This document shows, piece after piece, positions 42,149 to 52,042 of a stretch of 64,000 nucleotides of DNA (within the stretch, counting starts at the first letter, position 1; every line of letters starts with the position of its first letter). The position numbers were made by a program, and so were the translations under genes. This stretch comes from Flavobacterium soli DSM 19725. Lineage in GTDB: Bacteria > Bacteroidota > Bacteroidia > Flavobacteriales > Flavobacteriaceae. The stretch covers positions 62,001 through 126,000 of the forward strand of contig NZ_AUGO01000006.1 in assembly GCF_000422705.1 (NCBI RefSeq). The letters are read 5' to 3'. The notes under the pieces are model-generated. The model was not told the origin of the DNA. It was given only the letters and a program-made list of their open reading frames with translations, and searched no databases.

Positions 42149-43393
42149 TTAAATTGATTTAGCGATTTTATCCATTATTGAATGGTCTGAGCCGAATTTG
42201 CAAATTGCATCACAATTGGCCCTTAATTCTGAAAAAAGGATGTACTTAATATTCATTTTTGAATTTTTTATAACAGGTCTGTTAAGTTGTTGAATAACAT
42301 CTTTTTCGCGATTGTCAGGGATTATGATATAAAAAACTTCATCACCATCAGAAATACTGAAATAAAGGTCGGAAAGGCGTAAAATACCTGAGTAAATACT
42401 GGTGCTTTTTTCAACTTCAAATGCCCCAATAATATTGTTTGTTCCTTTTTCAAACCATAATACATCTATGAGTTTAATGGTGTTTTGCGTGTCTTTATCA
42501 CAGGGCAATTCAGGAAATTTATTTATAGCCATAAAAGAAAAACTTTGACCATTGAAGGCTTTGCTTTTATCATTACTTGCCGGGGTAACATCGAATCCTA
42601 ATGACGCTCCAATTTTCAATAAATGGTATTGCATCTCACTATGCAGATTATCTTCCTTTTTTTCTTCTATAATTTCTTTTTGGCGTTTTACTATGTTTTT
42701 TTCAAATTTATAACGCTCTTCTTCACTCAAATAGTCATCATTTCCTATGAGCATTTTTTGAGTGCCAATTTCAAAACACAAGCCTGCGATTGCACCTAAA
42801 TCATTGGACAGTTCCGATTTGAATTTGGAATTTGTTTCCAGTAATGTCTCTCTAATTTTTAAGTATTCACTCCAGCTTCCGAGTTTTTTTTTGTCCTTGA
42901 ACAAGAAATTAAAACCGTTTACAATTGCCGTGTTGAAAGGCGGAAACCAGGTTGGGTGCAAGAAATACAAAATACTGGCAACGGCCGGACCAAGTCCCTT
43001 AATTTTAAGTTCGTCGAGTTTTACAATTTCCCTAAGCACCTGTTCTTCGTTTTTTGCATTAATGCAATTTTCCAAGAATTGGCCAAAAGCAATTTTATTG
43101 GTTTGATTTTCATAGATGTCAGGAATTCGGAGTTTTGGTTTCCAATAAAAAGGATGTGAAACCCCTACAAATACCTGTTTTTGCTCGGCAATACAATTGA
43201 GCACAAATTCTAAGCTGCTGTTTTTAAAATCATTTGGAAATGATTTGTTTTTTATATCTTCAACAACCTGAATAATGCCTCGACGGATAGTTCTGAACGC
43301 TTTTAACCGTTGGTCATTATCCACAAACCAAGTATTATAAACACTTTCTGAATCGTTTTTGTATTGCTGTATTATTTGATTAAAATTGTTCAT
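42149..43393 (-). CDS. helix-hairpin-helix plus restriction-endonuclease-like protein
   Basis: A 414-residue soluble protein. A helix-hairpin-helix DNA-binding motif is likely at LKIKGLGPAVASILYFLHPT (about residues 160-180). The C-terminal part has IDVLWFEKGTNNIIGAFEVE KSTS, where Asp, Glu and Lys fit a PD-(D/E)xK nuclease core, followed by IYSGILRLSDLYFS. The rest is helical and charged. It lies inside the Cus operon with spacers of 10 and 14 bases, so it was inserted or recruited between the AraC regulator and the adaptor. A DNA-directed defence role is inferred from domains only. Confidence 0.65.
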   Translation of the reverse strand: MNNFNQIIQQYKNDSESVYNTWFVDNDQRLKAFRTIRRGIIQVVEDIKNKSFPNDFKNSSLEFVLNCIAEQKQVFVGVSHPFYWKPKLRIPDIYENQTNKIAFGQFLENCINAKNEEQVLREIVKLDELKIKGLGPAVASILYFLHPTWFPPFNTAIVNGFNFLFKDKKKLGSWSEYLKIRETLLETNSKFKSELSNDLGAIAGLCFEIGTQKMLIGNDDYLSEEERYKFEKNIVKRQKEIIEEKKEDNLHSEMQYHLLKIGASLGFDVTPASNDKSKAFNGQSFSFMAINKFPELPCDKDTQNTIKLIDVLWFEKGTNNIIGAFEVEKSTSIYSGILRLSDLYFSISDGDEVFYIIIPDNREKDVIQQLNRPVIKNSKMNIKYILFSELRANCDAICKFGSDHSIMDKIAKSI

Positions 43394-43407
43394 CCTTACT
43401 GTTTAAA

Positions 43408-44655
43408 TTACATTTTCATGCCTTCCATCGGGTCGCTGCCTTTGCGGAATTTATATTCGCTATTGATGGCATAGGCTCCTGTTATCACTACTTTTTGATC
43501 ATTGGCAATTTTTGTTTTGATTTCTATCAGTCCATTGGTTTCAATTCCTGTTTCTACCATTAGATTTTCATAAACTCCCGGTTTTTTTTCTACCCAGATG
43601 TAGGATGCGTTTTGTTCTCTAATTACTGCATCGGTAGGAATGTAGATTCCTTTACCGCCGGAAATCATCAATTTTGCAATGGCCTGCATTCCCGGTTTTA
43701 AGATTAGATTTTGATTTGGGACTTCAAATCGAATCAATAGTAAACGGGTTTCCGGGTTTATTTCGGGATTGATAAATGAGACTTTAGCACTTATAGATTT
43801 ATCGGGAAAATCGGCAAAAGTTATGGTAGCATTTTGACCTATTTTAAGACTATTGAAATAGTTGATATTTACTTGTGTTTCGAGCCAAAGTTTACTTAAA
43901 TCGGTTACTTTAATTATTGGAGTTCCTTCCATGACATAACTCCCTTCAACGGCAGTTATTTCAGAAATTGTACCACCGACAGTGCTGTAAAATGTGGTAT
44001 AGGGCGAAACATCTTTGTTGCTTTTTATATTCTCAATTTGAGTGTTGGACAAACCATAGAAGAGAAGCTTTTGTTTGGCCGCATTCATTATGTTTTTTGC
44101 ATTTTTTCCAAAATCACCGGGCATCTCCAATTGTTTAAAGGCAGTATAATAGTCTTGTTTTGCTATTGCAATATCTTCACTGTACAATTGATATATTGGC
44201 TTGTTCTTGGATAGGTAATCACCCGTAGATTTGAAATACAATTTTTCAATTCTGCCCATTGCTTTTGAAGAAAAGGTTTTAGATTTTTCTTGATTGAATG
44301 TTAAAACACCTGTGTAGTTTTGTTCTAAATTGTTTTGTGTTTGTCCTATAACTTGAGTTGTGATATTACCAAGTTGAATTTGTTGTTTACTTAAACTTAT
44401 TTGGTTAACCTCACTATCATCCTGTTTTATGGGTGTTAACTCCATGTGGCAAATAGGACACTTGCCGGGTTTATCTTCTTTTACTTGAGGATCCATAGAA
44501 CATGTATAAAAAGTAGTTTCTTTATTTTTATCATGTTGAGAGTGGTCTTCTTTTTTATTCTCATGCTGAGAATGGTCTTCTTTTTTAGAAGAATTACAAG
44601 CTGTAAATATTAGGGAAAGCAATAAAAAGATGCCTATTTGATTTAAATTTTTCAT
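43408..44655 (-). CDS. cusB: CusB-like RND efflux periplasmic adaptor
   Basis: A 415-residue lipoprotein (LLLSLIFTACNSSKK) with a His-rich stretch (DHSQHENKKEDHSQHDKNKE) and a CSMDPQV...CPICHMEL metal domain. The adaptor core follows: barrel-sandwich hybrid, beta-barrel, long helices and ESSYVMEGTPIIKVTD-type lipoyl segments. It links the CusA pump to the outer-membrane channel and hands over Cu(I)/Ag(I). This is the second of two such genes in a row; each has about 415 residues, and they presumably act together. Confidence 0.85.
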   Translation of the reverse strand: MKNLNQIGIFLLLSLIFTACNSSKKEDHSQHENKKEDHSQHDKNKETTFYTCSMDPQVKEDKPGKCPICHMELTPIKQDDSEVNQISLSKQQIQLGNITTQVIGQTQNNLEQNYTGVLTFNQEKSKTFSSKAMGRIEKLYFKSTGDYLSKNKPIYQLYSEDIAIAKQDYYTAFKQLEMPGDFGKNAKNIMNAAKQKLLFYGLSNTQIENIKSNKDVSPYTTFYSTVGGTISEITAVEGSYVMEGTPIIKVTDLSKLWLETQVNINYFNSLKIGQNATITFADFPDKSISAKVSFINPEINPETRLLLIRFEVPNQNLILKPGMQAIAKLMISGGKGIYIPTDAVIREQNASYIWVEKKPGVYENLMVETGIETNGLIEIKTKIANDQKVVITGAYAINSEYKFRKGSDPMEGMKM

Positions 44656-44657
44656 AC

Positions 44658-45905
44658 TTACTCCGTTTTAATAAAGCTTTCGCTATCGATTAAATATTGT
44701 GCATTTTTTGCAATAGTATCACTAACAGAAATACCTTTAATGATTTGAATATAACCGTTCAGTTCAAACCCTGTTTTTACCGGTGTTGCTTTAAAACCAT
44801 TGTGAGATTTAACAAAAACAATTTTTTTATTACCTGTACTTACCAATGCGTTTTTTTGTATCCAAAGACCGCTAATTGACCGTGTTTTTATAATACCTTG
44901 CAATCTCAAACCTATCGGCAATTTGAGTGTATTGTTGTTTAAATAAACCCTAATTCTATTGGTTTTGTCGGTAGCATTAAATTGTGTTTCAATAAAATTT
45001 ATTTTCGCTTCTATTGATTCTTCAGCATTGAGTTCAGAAGTTATTTTAATGGCTTGATTGACTTCAATAAAACTGCTGCTTTCCTGAGTAATGTTGAATA
45101 CTCCCCAAACTTTATCAGTATTTACTAATTTAAACACAACTTCTCCTTTTTTGACATAGTTTCCTTCTTTTAACTCAAGTTTTTCAGTACTGTTATTCAT
45201 ACTTTGCATTGCAGAATTTGATGGAGTAACCATTGTTTCTGACCCTATGACAATTCCATTAGAAGGACTGTAAATGGCTATTTTAGGATTGGCTTTTTTT
45301 GAATTAGCTAAAGCACTTATTTGATTTTGAGTCATACCGTAAAGCAACAACTTTTGTTTTGATGCCTCAATAATTGAGCTGTTATCAATATCATTTGAAA
45401 GTAAATAAATAAAGTTTTCTTGCTCAGTTAAAAGTTCAGGGCTATATAAATCAAATAATTTTTGTCCTTTATTAATTCGTTGGTATTTAAAATTCACATA
45501 TATTTTTTCAATTCGGCCACTTATTTTTGCTGCAATATTTACCGCTGAATTTGGGTCATAAGCGACAGTGCCAGGAAGATTGATTTCACCACTTAAAGTT
45601 GAATCTATTGCTGTTATAGTTTGAAATTTACCCACTACAAAGTTATCTGTTGGCTTGATGACATTTTCAATATTATAATCTTCAATAGCATGATTGTCAA
45701 TTACTTTTTTTACTAAAGTCATTCCGCAAATAGGGCAGTTTCCAGGTTTATCTCTAATAATTTGCGGATGCATTGAACAGGTATAGACAACGTTTTGATG
45801 AGAGCTTGCGTCATGTACTTCAGGTTTTATGACATAGAAATAAATAGCAGAACCGATTATTGCTATTATACCTAGAATCAAACCATATTTTATATACTTA
45901 TTCAT
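44658..45905 (-). CDS. cusB: CusB-like RND efflux periplasmic adaptor
   Basis: A 415-residue adaptor with an N-terminal membrane anchor (YGLILGIIAIIGSAIYFYVI), then a CSMHPQI...CPICGMTL metal domain. The core has INLPGTVAYDPNSAVNIAAK, GRIEKIYVNFKYQRINKGQK and VFKLVNTDKVWGVFNI. It shares design with the adaptor at 43408, three bases away, but not closely in sequence, so two different adaptors are used with one pump. Probably periplasmic, bound to the inner membrane. Confidence 0.85.
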   Translation of the reverse strand: MNKYIKYGLILGIIAIIGSAIYFYVIKPEVHDASSHQNVVYTCSMHPQIIRDKPGNCPICGMTLVKKVIDNHAIEDYNIENVIKPTDNFVVGKFQTITAIDSTLSGEINLPGTVAYDPNSAVNIAAKISGRIEKIYVNFKYQRINKGQKLFDLYSPELLTEQENFIYLLSNDIDNSSIIEASKQKLLLYGMTQNQISALANSKKANPKIAIYSPSNGIVIGSETMVTPSNSAMQSMNNSTEKLELKEGNYVKKGEVVFKLVNTDKVWGVFNITQESSSFIEVNQAIKITSELNAEESIEAKINFIETQFNATDKTNRIRVYLNNNTLKLPIGLRLQGIIKTRSISGLWIQKNALVSTGNKKIVFVKSHNGFKATPVKTGFELNGYIQIIKGISVSDTIAKNAQYLIDSESFIKTE

Positions 45906-45907
45906 AG

Positions 45908-47161
45908 TTACTTAATTTCGAGTTGTTTTTCGATTTCGACCTGAGTGTTTAGTATGGACTGCAATTTGTCGAGAGCGTCCATTTGGGCCATGTTCAAAGC
46001 TTCCCATGCGTCTAAGACAATGAACAAATCACCAGTGTTATTTTGCCAAGCCAAAACGGCGGTATCATAATTTTTGCGCAATGAAGGGATGATGCTTTTT
46101 TCGGAGATATTGTATTGTTTATTGAGGTTAGAAAGCTCTGTATTCATGCCCGAAATCATTCCAACTGTTTCATTTAAAATCATTTGTTTTTGCCAATTGA
46201 GACTTTCATTTTTAATTTGAAAGCTACTGATATTGGCTTTGTTCATTTTTGTTGACCAAGGCATGGGGATAGTCATCATGCCCATTAGTGAGAATTGCTG
46301 TGGCTGTTGTCCAAAAGCAAACATGTGGTCATATTTAACTCCAAATTCGGGTAGAAATTTTGATTTTTCTGCATCAATTTTCAGTTGGTTTACTTCCATG
46401 GTTCTTTTGATGGCATTTATATCACTTCTGTTTTTGGAAATTGATGAGGTGTCCAATAGTTGTGAATTGTATTCCTTTAGTTCGAATGCTTCTTCAATTT
46501 CAAACACCATATTTTTATCTCTTGACATTAGAGTGTTGAGCATAATTCTTTTTTGTGAAATATCATTCTGAAGCATTATAATCATACTTTCTAACTCATT
46601 ATATTGAGATTTTGCTTTATAATAAGTGGGGAGTTTATCCATATTGTACTGGTATCTTATTTCCATGCTTTTTATCATGTATTTTAAGAGTAGTAAGTTA
46701 TCATTGGCCACTTTGACTTTTTTGTTTAGTACAAGCCATTGATAATAATTTGTCTTGGCTATAGCATAAAGCTGATTTAAAGTGTAATTTTTGTTTTCTT
46801 TTTCAACAGATGACATTGCGTTCATATACTTGTATTCGGCATTTTGTTTTTTTGAATTGGGAATCATTTGTGAGACTCCAATCATATAACTGCCCATGCC
46901 AGGACTCATATCATCTGCTTTCCACATTTTGGTATTGTAGGGCGTCATAAAAAAACCGGTTTCTACTTGAGGTGCCATCCAGCTTTTAGCCCCTTTTGCA
47001 GCAGCATCCATACTTTGGATATCGGCATCATACATTTTTAGCTGCGGATTATCGGTTTTGATTGTGCTCAAGATATTATCCAGTGAAACAATCTGTGCAT
47101 TAGCAATTGTAAAGCTTAAAATCAAAAAGCTTATAACGATATAATATTTATTCTTTAACAT
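45908..47161 (-). CDS. cusC: CusC/TolC-like outer-membrane efflux channel
   Basis: A 417-residue protein with a signal peptide (YYIVISFLILSFTIANAQ) and the two long coiled repeats of the outer-membrane factor family (for example NYTLNQLYAIAKTNYYQWLV, SMEIRYQYNMDKLPTYYKAK, NISEKSIIPSLRKNYDTAV). It forms the exit duct of the RND system. It overlaps the second part of the pump gene by 14 bases. Confidence 0.85.
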   Translation of the reverse strand: MLKNKYYIVISFLILSFTIANAQIVSLDNILSTIKTDNPQLKMYDADIQSMDAAAKGAKSWMAPQVETGFFMTPYNTKMWKADDMSPGMGSYMIGVSQMIPNSKKQNAEYKYMNAMSSVEKENKNYTLNQLYAIAKTNYYQWLVLNKKVKVANDNLLLLKYMIKSMEIRYQYNMDKLPTYYKAKSQYNELESMIIMLQNDISQKRIMLNTLMSRDKNMVFEIEEAFELKEYNSQLLDTSSISKNRSDINAIKRTMEVNQLKIDAEKSKFLPEFGVKYDHMFAFGQQPQQFSLMGMMTIPMPWSTKMNKANISSFQIKNESLNWQKQMILNETVGMISGMNTELSNLNKQYNISEKSIIPSLRKNYDTAVLAWQNNTGDLFIVLDAWEALNMAQMDALDKLQSILNTQVEIEKQLEIK

Positions 47162-49088
47162 CTATAAGTTCTATTTTGCCTTTAGTTTTTAATTCGTGAA
47201 GTTTCACCATTTCAAAAACAATAGGAGTTACTAATAATACATAAATTGTAGAAGTAATTGTCCCACCAATAAGAGGAACTGTGATAGGTAACATTACATC
47301 GGCACCTGTACCTGTTGCCCAAAGTATCGGAATAAGACCAAATAAAGAAACAGAAACCGTCATTAGTTTTGGTCGCAACCTTTTGGCTGATCCATCAATA
47401 ATATATTGTCTCAATATTTCTTCGGTGATAACCTCTTTGCTATTTCCGTATTTCTCAACCATTTTGTTCATAGATTCATTCAAATAAATGGTCATTAACA
47501 TTGCTGTCTCTATAGCCATTCCAAACAATGCAATAAAACCTACAGCCACTGCTACTGACAAATTGATTCCGTAGAAATAGACCATAAAAACACCACCGAT
47601 TAAAGCAAAAGGCACTGTTATCATTGTAATGAGGGATTCTTTCATGGAGTGGTAAGTAAAATATAAAATAAGGAAGATAATTATCACCACAATTGGTAGT
47701 ATCATGCTTAGCGTTTTATTGGCTCTCAACTGATTTTCCCACTGGCCACTCCATTCAATGTAATATCCTTTTGGCATTTTAGACATCATTGAATTTAATT
47801 TTTTCTGAGCTTCTTTCACAGTACTACCTAAATCTCGATCACGTACATTAAACAGCACACTTCCCCGAAGCATGGCATTTTCGCTATTTATCATAGGCGG
47901 CCCATCGCTTATTTTTACCTCTGCAATGGTTTCTAACGGAATTGGGCCATATTGCATCGTTTGGACTTGCAATTTTTTCAGTGCATCAATACTGTTTCTA
48001 TATTCTTGTGCATATCTTGCATTTACAGAGAAGCGTTGTCGTCCTTCAATTGTAGTTGTCAGTTTCATTCCTCCGATAGCTGCTTCAACAACTGCATTAA
48101 TATCGTCAATTGAAAGGCCGTATCTGCCCAAAAGCTCCCTCTTTGGCTCAATGTCAATGTACCTTCCACCAGTTATTGGCTCCGCATACAAATCTTTTAC
48201 ACCCGAAGTACCTTCGAGTGCTTTTTTGATTTTTTGAGATAGTGCATTAATGGTATCTAAACTTTCTCCATAAACTTTAATTCCAACATCTGTTCGAATA
48301 CCAGTAGATAGCATGTTTATTCTATTAATGATAGGCTGTGTAAAGCCGTTGGTTACTCCCGGAATTTGGAGTTTATTATTTATTTCGGTTATAATATCAT
48401 TCTTTGTTTTTCCTTCTCTCCATTCACTTTGAGGTTTTAATAAAATGATGGTTTCAATCATGCTAATAGGGCTATTATCTGTAGCAGTATTGGCTCTACC
48501 GGCTTTTCCCAATACATGGTCTACTTCGGGAATTGATTTTATCAATTTGTCTTGAACCTGCAATATTCTTTTTACTTCCGAGTTTGAAACATCGGGCAAG
48601 GTAACCGGCATGAAAAGTACTGAACCTTCATCCAATGGTGGCATAAACTCGGAACCTAAACGAGTAAACATGACTAAACCGATTAGTAAAGCTACTACAT
48701 TAATTCCTAAAACCGTTTTCCTCCATTTCAAACAAAAAACCAAAATAGGAGTGTATACACTTTCCAGTTTTTTATTGATTGGGTTTTTATTCTCAGGACG
48801 AAGTTTACCTTTTAATAAAAAGCTTATAAGCACCGGTGTGAGTGTAATGGCTAAAAAAGCATCAACGATTAGAATGAATGATTTTGTCCAAGCCAAGGGA
48901 CTAAATAATTTTCCTTCCATACCTGTGAGTAAAAAAACCGGTAGAAAAGACGCAATTACGATCAGTGTTGAGTAAAAAACACCCGGTCCTACTAACTTTG
49001 ATGATTTTTCAATTAGTTGAAGTTTTTCATCAGAGGATAAAGGGTCGTGTTCCTTTTTAAATAAATTTTTAATTTTTTCTATCATCAT
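47148..49088 (-). CDS. cusA: CusA-type RND pump, second part (split gene)
   Basis: A 646-residue piece of a heavy-metal RND transporter. It starts after the fourth transmembrane helix, with KSSKLVGPGVFYSTLIVIAS and later EFMPPLDEGSVLFMPVTLPD, DVGIKVYGESLDT, GYYIEWSGQWENQLRAN and FIALFGMAIETAMLMTIYLN. Full CusA proteins are near 1040 residues, so this and the next frame (49095-50375) are one pump. The two frames are in the same phase, separated by the stop AAG-TAA and two codons. It may restart at the ATG at 49088; see the finding. Confidence 0.8.
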   Translation of the reverse strand: MMIEKIKNLFKKEHDPLSSDEKLQLIEKSSKLVGPGVFYSTLIVIASFLPVFLLTGMEGKLFSPLAWTKSFILIVDAFLAITLTPVLISFLLKGKLRPENKNPINKKLESVYTPILVFCLKWRKTVLGINVVALLIGLVMFTRLGSEFMPPLDEGSVLFMPVTLPDVSNSEVKRILQVQDKLIKSIPEVDHVLGKAGRANTATDNSPISMIETIILLKPQSEWREGKTKNDIITEINNKLQIPGVTNGFTQPIINRINMLSTGIRTDVGIKVYGESLDTINALSQKIKKALEGTSGVKDLYAEPITGGRYIDIEPKRELLGRYGLSIDDINAVVEAAIGGMKLTTTIEGRQRFSVNARYAQEYRNSIDALKKLQVQTMQYGPIPLETIAEVKISDGPPMINSENAMLRGSVLFNVRDRDLGSTVKEAQKKLNSMMSKMPKGYYIEWSGQWENQLRANKTLSMILPIVVIIIFLILYFTYHSMKESLITMITVPFALIGGVFMVYFYGINLSVAVAVGFIALFGMAIETAMLMTIYLNESMNKMVEKYGNSKEVITEEILRQYIIDGSAKRLRPKLMTVSVSLFGLIPILWATGTGADVMLPITVPLIGGTITSTIYVLLVTPIVFEMVKLHELKTKGKIELIDVKE

Positions 49089-49094
49089 ACCAAT

Positions 49095-50375
49095 TTACTT
49101 GTTATCAATCATTTCTTCTTGTTTCTCTGAGATTGTCCTGTAGGCGTTTTCAACCATTACAATTCCATCATCCACAACAACTCCAATAGCGAGTGCAATA
49201 CCGGTTAATGACATAATATTAGATGAAATACCAAATGCTTCAAGCAATATGAAGCCAATTGCTACGGATATAGGAAGTTGAATTAAGATTATAAGGGCGC
49301 TTCTCCAATGGAACAGAAAAATTAAGATAACGAGTGAAACTGCTATCATTTCTTCTATAAGTGTTCCCTTGACAGATTCAATAGCTTTTTCGATTAACTC
49401 GCTTCTGTCATAGGAAGTTTTAAATTTCACTCCTTCGGGCAATCCTTTTTCAACTTCTTTCATCTTTGCTTTAACCGCTTTGATGACTTTATCAGCATTT
49501 TCGCCGTAACGCATTACCACTATACCGCCTACGACTTCCCCAGTTCCGTTTTGGTCAAAAATTCCAAGGCGTAAATCTCCACCCATTTGTACTGAACCTA
49601 TGTCTTTTACCTTCACAGGGATAGAATTGTAATTTTTAATCGAAATATCCTCGACATCTTTACTGTTCTTTATGTAGCCTAAACCTCTAATGATATAAGA
49701 CATATTACTCATTTCAAACTTTCGGCCGCCTACATCATTGTTATTAGCCTTAACAGCATTCATTACTTCCATCATACTGACATTATAATACTGCATTTTT
49801 AGTGGATCTAACACTAGCTGGTATTGTTTTTCAAAACCTCCAAAAGAAGCTACTTCGGCTACACCGGGAACTGTTTGCAGTGCAAATTTCACATACCAGT
49901 CCTGTAAGGCTCTTTGCTCTCCCAAGTCCATTCCATTGGCTTCTAAATGATACCAAAAAATGTGGCCTACTCCTGTACCATCAGGACCTAAGGTTGGAAC
50001 AACATTTTGTGGAAGTAAACGTTGGGCATAATTTAATCGTTCCAACACACGGGTTCTTGCCCAGTAGGTATCTACATTGTCTTCAAAAATGATATAGACA
50101 AAGCTCATCCCAAACATGGAGGCTCCCCGTATATTTTTAACTTTTGGTATCCCTTGAAGATTAGAAACCAAAGGATAAGTTACTTGCGCTTCGATTACCT
50201 GTGGGCTTCTACCCATCCACTCGGTAAATACAATAACCTGATTTTCTGATAAATCAGGGATAGCATCTATAGGATTTTGTTTCACGCTATAGATTCCCCA
50301 CACAAATAAACAAGCCGAAACCAGTAGCACAATTGCTCTGTTTCTAAGTGAGAATGTAATTAGTTTTTCTACCAT
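49095..50375 (-). CDS. cusA: CusA-type RND pump, first part (split gene)
   Basis: A 426-residue piece: LITFSLRNRAIVLLVSACLF, IPDLSENQVIVFTEWMGRSP, QGIPKVKNIRGASMFGMSFV, GPDGTGVGHIFWYHLEANGM, and four-helix end LTGIALAIGVVVDDGIVMVE with AYRTISEKQEEMIDNK. It ends at TAA (49095) just after the fourth helix, where full-length pumps continue into the cytoplasmic loop. Probably not functional alone. Cus-type: IPDLSE and the Met-rich periplasmic positions suggest monovalent metals. Confidence 0.8.
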   Translation of the reverse strand: MVEKLITFSLRNRAIVLLVSACLFVWGIYSVKQNPIDAIPDLSENQVIVFTEWMGRSPQVIEAQVTYPLVSNLQGIPKVKNIRGASMFGMSFVYIIFEDNVDTYWARTRVLERLNYAQRLLPQNVVPTLGPDGTGVGHIFWYHLEANGMDLGEQRALQDWYVKFALQTVPGVAEVASFGGFEKQYQLVLDPLKMQYYNVSMMEVMNAVKANNNDVGGRKFEMSNMSYIIRGLGYIKNSKDVEDISIKNYNSIPVKVKDIGSVQMGGDLRLGIFDQNGTGEVVGGIVVMRYGENADKVIKAVKAKMKEVEKGLPEGVKFKTSYDRSELIEKAIESVKGTLIEEMIAVSLVILIFLFHWRSALIILIQLPISVAIGFILLEAFGISSNIMSLTGIALAIGVVVDDGIVMVENAYRTISEKQEEMIDNK

Positions 50376-50489
50376 TTTTGTCTTTTTTCTTCCTTTTAAA
50401 TAAAATTAATCAATTCCGCCCTTTTATAATATGATATATATCAACAATTTAAAACATAGGAGGAGTTCTTGATTTTTTTTAAAGGATAT

Positions 50490-50702
50490 TTATTTTGCCG
50501 GTGTTACGGGTTCTGTAAGCTCCATGCCACATTTTGTACATTTATCGCCTTTTTTACCGGTAACTTCGGGGTGCATTGGACAAGCAAATAACTCGCTTGA
50601 ATCTGATTTAGCTTCTGTTGCGTTGGTTTCTGTTTCTTTAGCTTTGTTGTTACACGATACCATTGTTACTGCTAAAAAAGCTGTTAAAAAAAGTGTTTTC
50701 AT
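50490..50702 (-). CDS. small CPMHP-domain lipoprotein
   Basis: A 70-residue lipoprotein (TAFLAVTMVSCNNKAKE) with only one small metal domain, FACPMHPEVTGKKGDKCTKCGMELTEP. Same domain as in the copper ATPase, both CusB-like adaptors and the 109-residue protein at 62698. Probably a periplasmic copper or metal carrier. It stands alone, 115 bases upstream of the split cusA. Confidence 0.75.
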   Translation of the reverse strand: MKTLFLTAFLAVTMVSCNNKAKETETNATEAKSDSSELFACPMHPEVTGKKGDKCTKCGMELTEPVTPAK

Positions 50703-50725
50703 GATGTATTGTTTTTAGTTATTAA

Positions 50726-51553
50726 TTAATTTTTCAGGTTGGTTTTATTGGTTAAATCGAAAAAAGTATAGTACAGATTGAAATAAAATCCATTTGGTGC
50801 TGAACGTACCATTGAACTAATTAGTTCTTGACGGTATGCTAAATCTAATCGCGCCTGACTGTTGAAAATAAATTGTATTGCCGGCACAACGTCTAAGTAA
50901 GACTTACCATTTTCGTTAATGGTTTGTCCAACAAATTCTACCATTAGATTGATGTTGGTTTGTTTGAAACTAGTGTATTTTTTTGGGTACATTAATTTTC
51001 CAAAAGATAATGTGTAATTGGTAGCATTGTCGCCAATGTTATCCGGAAAAGGATAATTTGGTTGGTTGTCCAGTGCTTTTTCAAAGCTAACCGATGAACT
51101 AATCGCTATTTTTTTTACCAATTTTGTAGCTATTATTCCTGTTTCAAAACCAGTATTGTGCCCTTGAATTTCTATTTGTTCTTGATGGATGTCGGCACGA
51201 TTGAAACTGTATCTTCCGTATGCAGCCAAACGTAAATGACTATTCAAATCATCTTCGGAATAAAACCTATACTTTGCCATAAAACCGCCACCTTCGGCAT
51301 ACAACGCATTAGTTCTTGTGCTGATAAAAGCTGAACCTCTTACCATCAAATTTTTATTTATACCATACGTTACCTCTGGCATTAAATGATAATTGTAACC
51401 TGGTTCGAATTTTTCTTTAAATGCTGATTGCATCACATTTACCGCCAAAGAATTTGCTGGAACATTACTAGCTGGATCGGTTACTACAAATAATTCTTGG
51501 CTAAAAATGGTTTGGCAACTGATGACTGCAAACAATAAAATGACCTTTCTCAT
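50726..51553 (-). CDS. outer-membrane beta-barrel protein, unknown
   Basis: A 275-residue exported protein (VILLFAVISCQTIFSQ) made mostly of alternating beta strands (GINKNLMVRGSAFISTRTN, YAEGGGFMAKYRFYSEDD, HLRLAAYGRYSFNRADIHQE) and ending FYFNLYYTFFDLTNKTNLKN. It should form a small barrel. It overlaps the HMA gene by one base and lies in the secreted-metal-protein cluster. No assigned function; a metal-specific pore or a sensor are options. Confidence 0.65.
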   Translation of the reverse strand: MRKVILLFAVISCQTIFSQELFVVTDPASNVPANSLAVNVMQSAFKEKFEPGYNYHLMPEVTYGINKNLMVRGSAFISTRTNALYAEGGGFMAKYRFYSEDDLNSHLRLAAYGRYSFNRADIHQEQIEIQGHNTGFETGIIATKLVKKIAISSSVSFEKALDNQPNYPFPDNIGDNATNYTLSFGKLMYPKKYTSFKQTNINLMVEFVGQTINENGKSYLDVVPAIQFIFNSQARLDLAYRQELISSMVRSAPNGFYFNLYYTFFDLTNKTNLKN

Positions 51554-52041
51554 TAGTTTATCATTTTAATGTGAAAATCTTCTTCGTTGTTTGAAGCGTA
51601 GGTTTCGATATTCTTATATGATTTGGATAGTTTTTTGAATTCCTTTTCCGTTACATATCCTTTGTCAACCACTTGAAATTGTACTTCTGAAGCATTGCTT
51701 TTTTTGTCATTAACCAAAATATATGTGTTTTTAGCAATGGTTTCAGGTTTTGCAGTGACTACTAATGAACCGATAAAAAAACCTGCTTTTTCGACTTTTT
51801 CCTTAAATACTTTTGGACTTAAACCATTACCTTCTTTTAGTGTTACGGTAAACGTATTTGTATTTAAATCGGTTTCTACATTAATCACTTCCGGCATACT
51901 TTTTAGCTGTTTATTAATGGCATTGGAACACATAGAACATGTTAAACCCGTTGCTCTAATTTCGGCTTTTACGATTTGTGCATTACTTTTTATTGAGAAC
52001 ATCAAAACCATTGATGCTATCATTATATATACTTTTTTCAT
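51553..52041 (-). CDS. secreted HMA-domain protein
   Basis: A 162-residue exported protein (ASMVLMFSIKSNAQ signal) with an HMA motif GLTCSMCSNAINKQLKSMPE at residues 32-51 (CSMC). The rest has no other known motif. HMA proteins bind Cu(I) and pass it on. Located two bases after the thioredoxin-like gene. Confidence 0.75.
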   Translation of the reverse strand: MKKVYIMIASMVLMFSIKSNAQIVKAEIRATGLTCSMCSNAINKQLKSMPEVINVETDLNTNTFTVTLKEGNGLSPKVFKEKVEKAGFFIGSLVVTAKPETIAKNTYILVNDKKSNASEVQFQVVDKGYVTEKEFKKLSKSYKNIETYASNNEEDFHIKMIN

Positions 52042-52042
52042 T

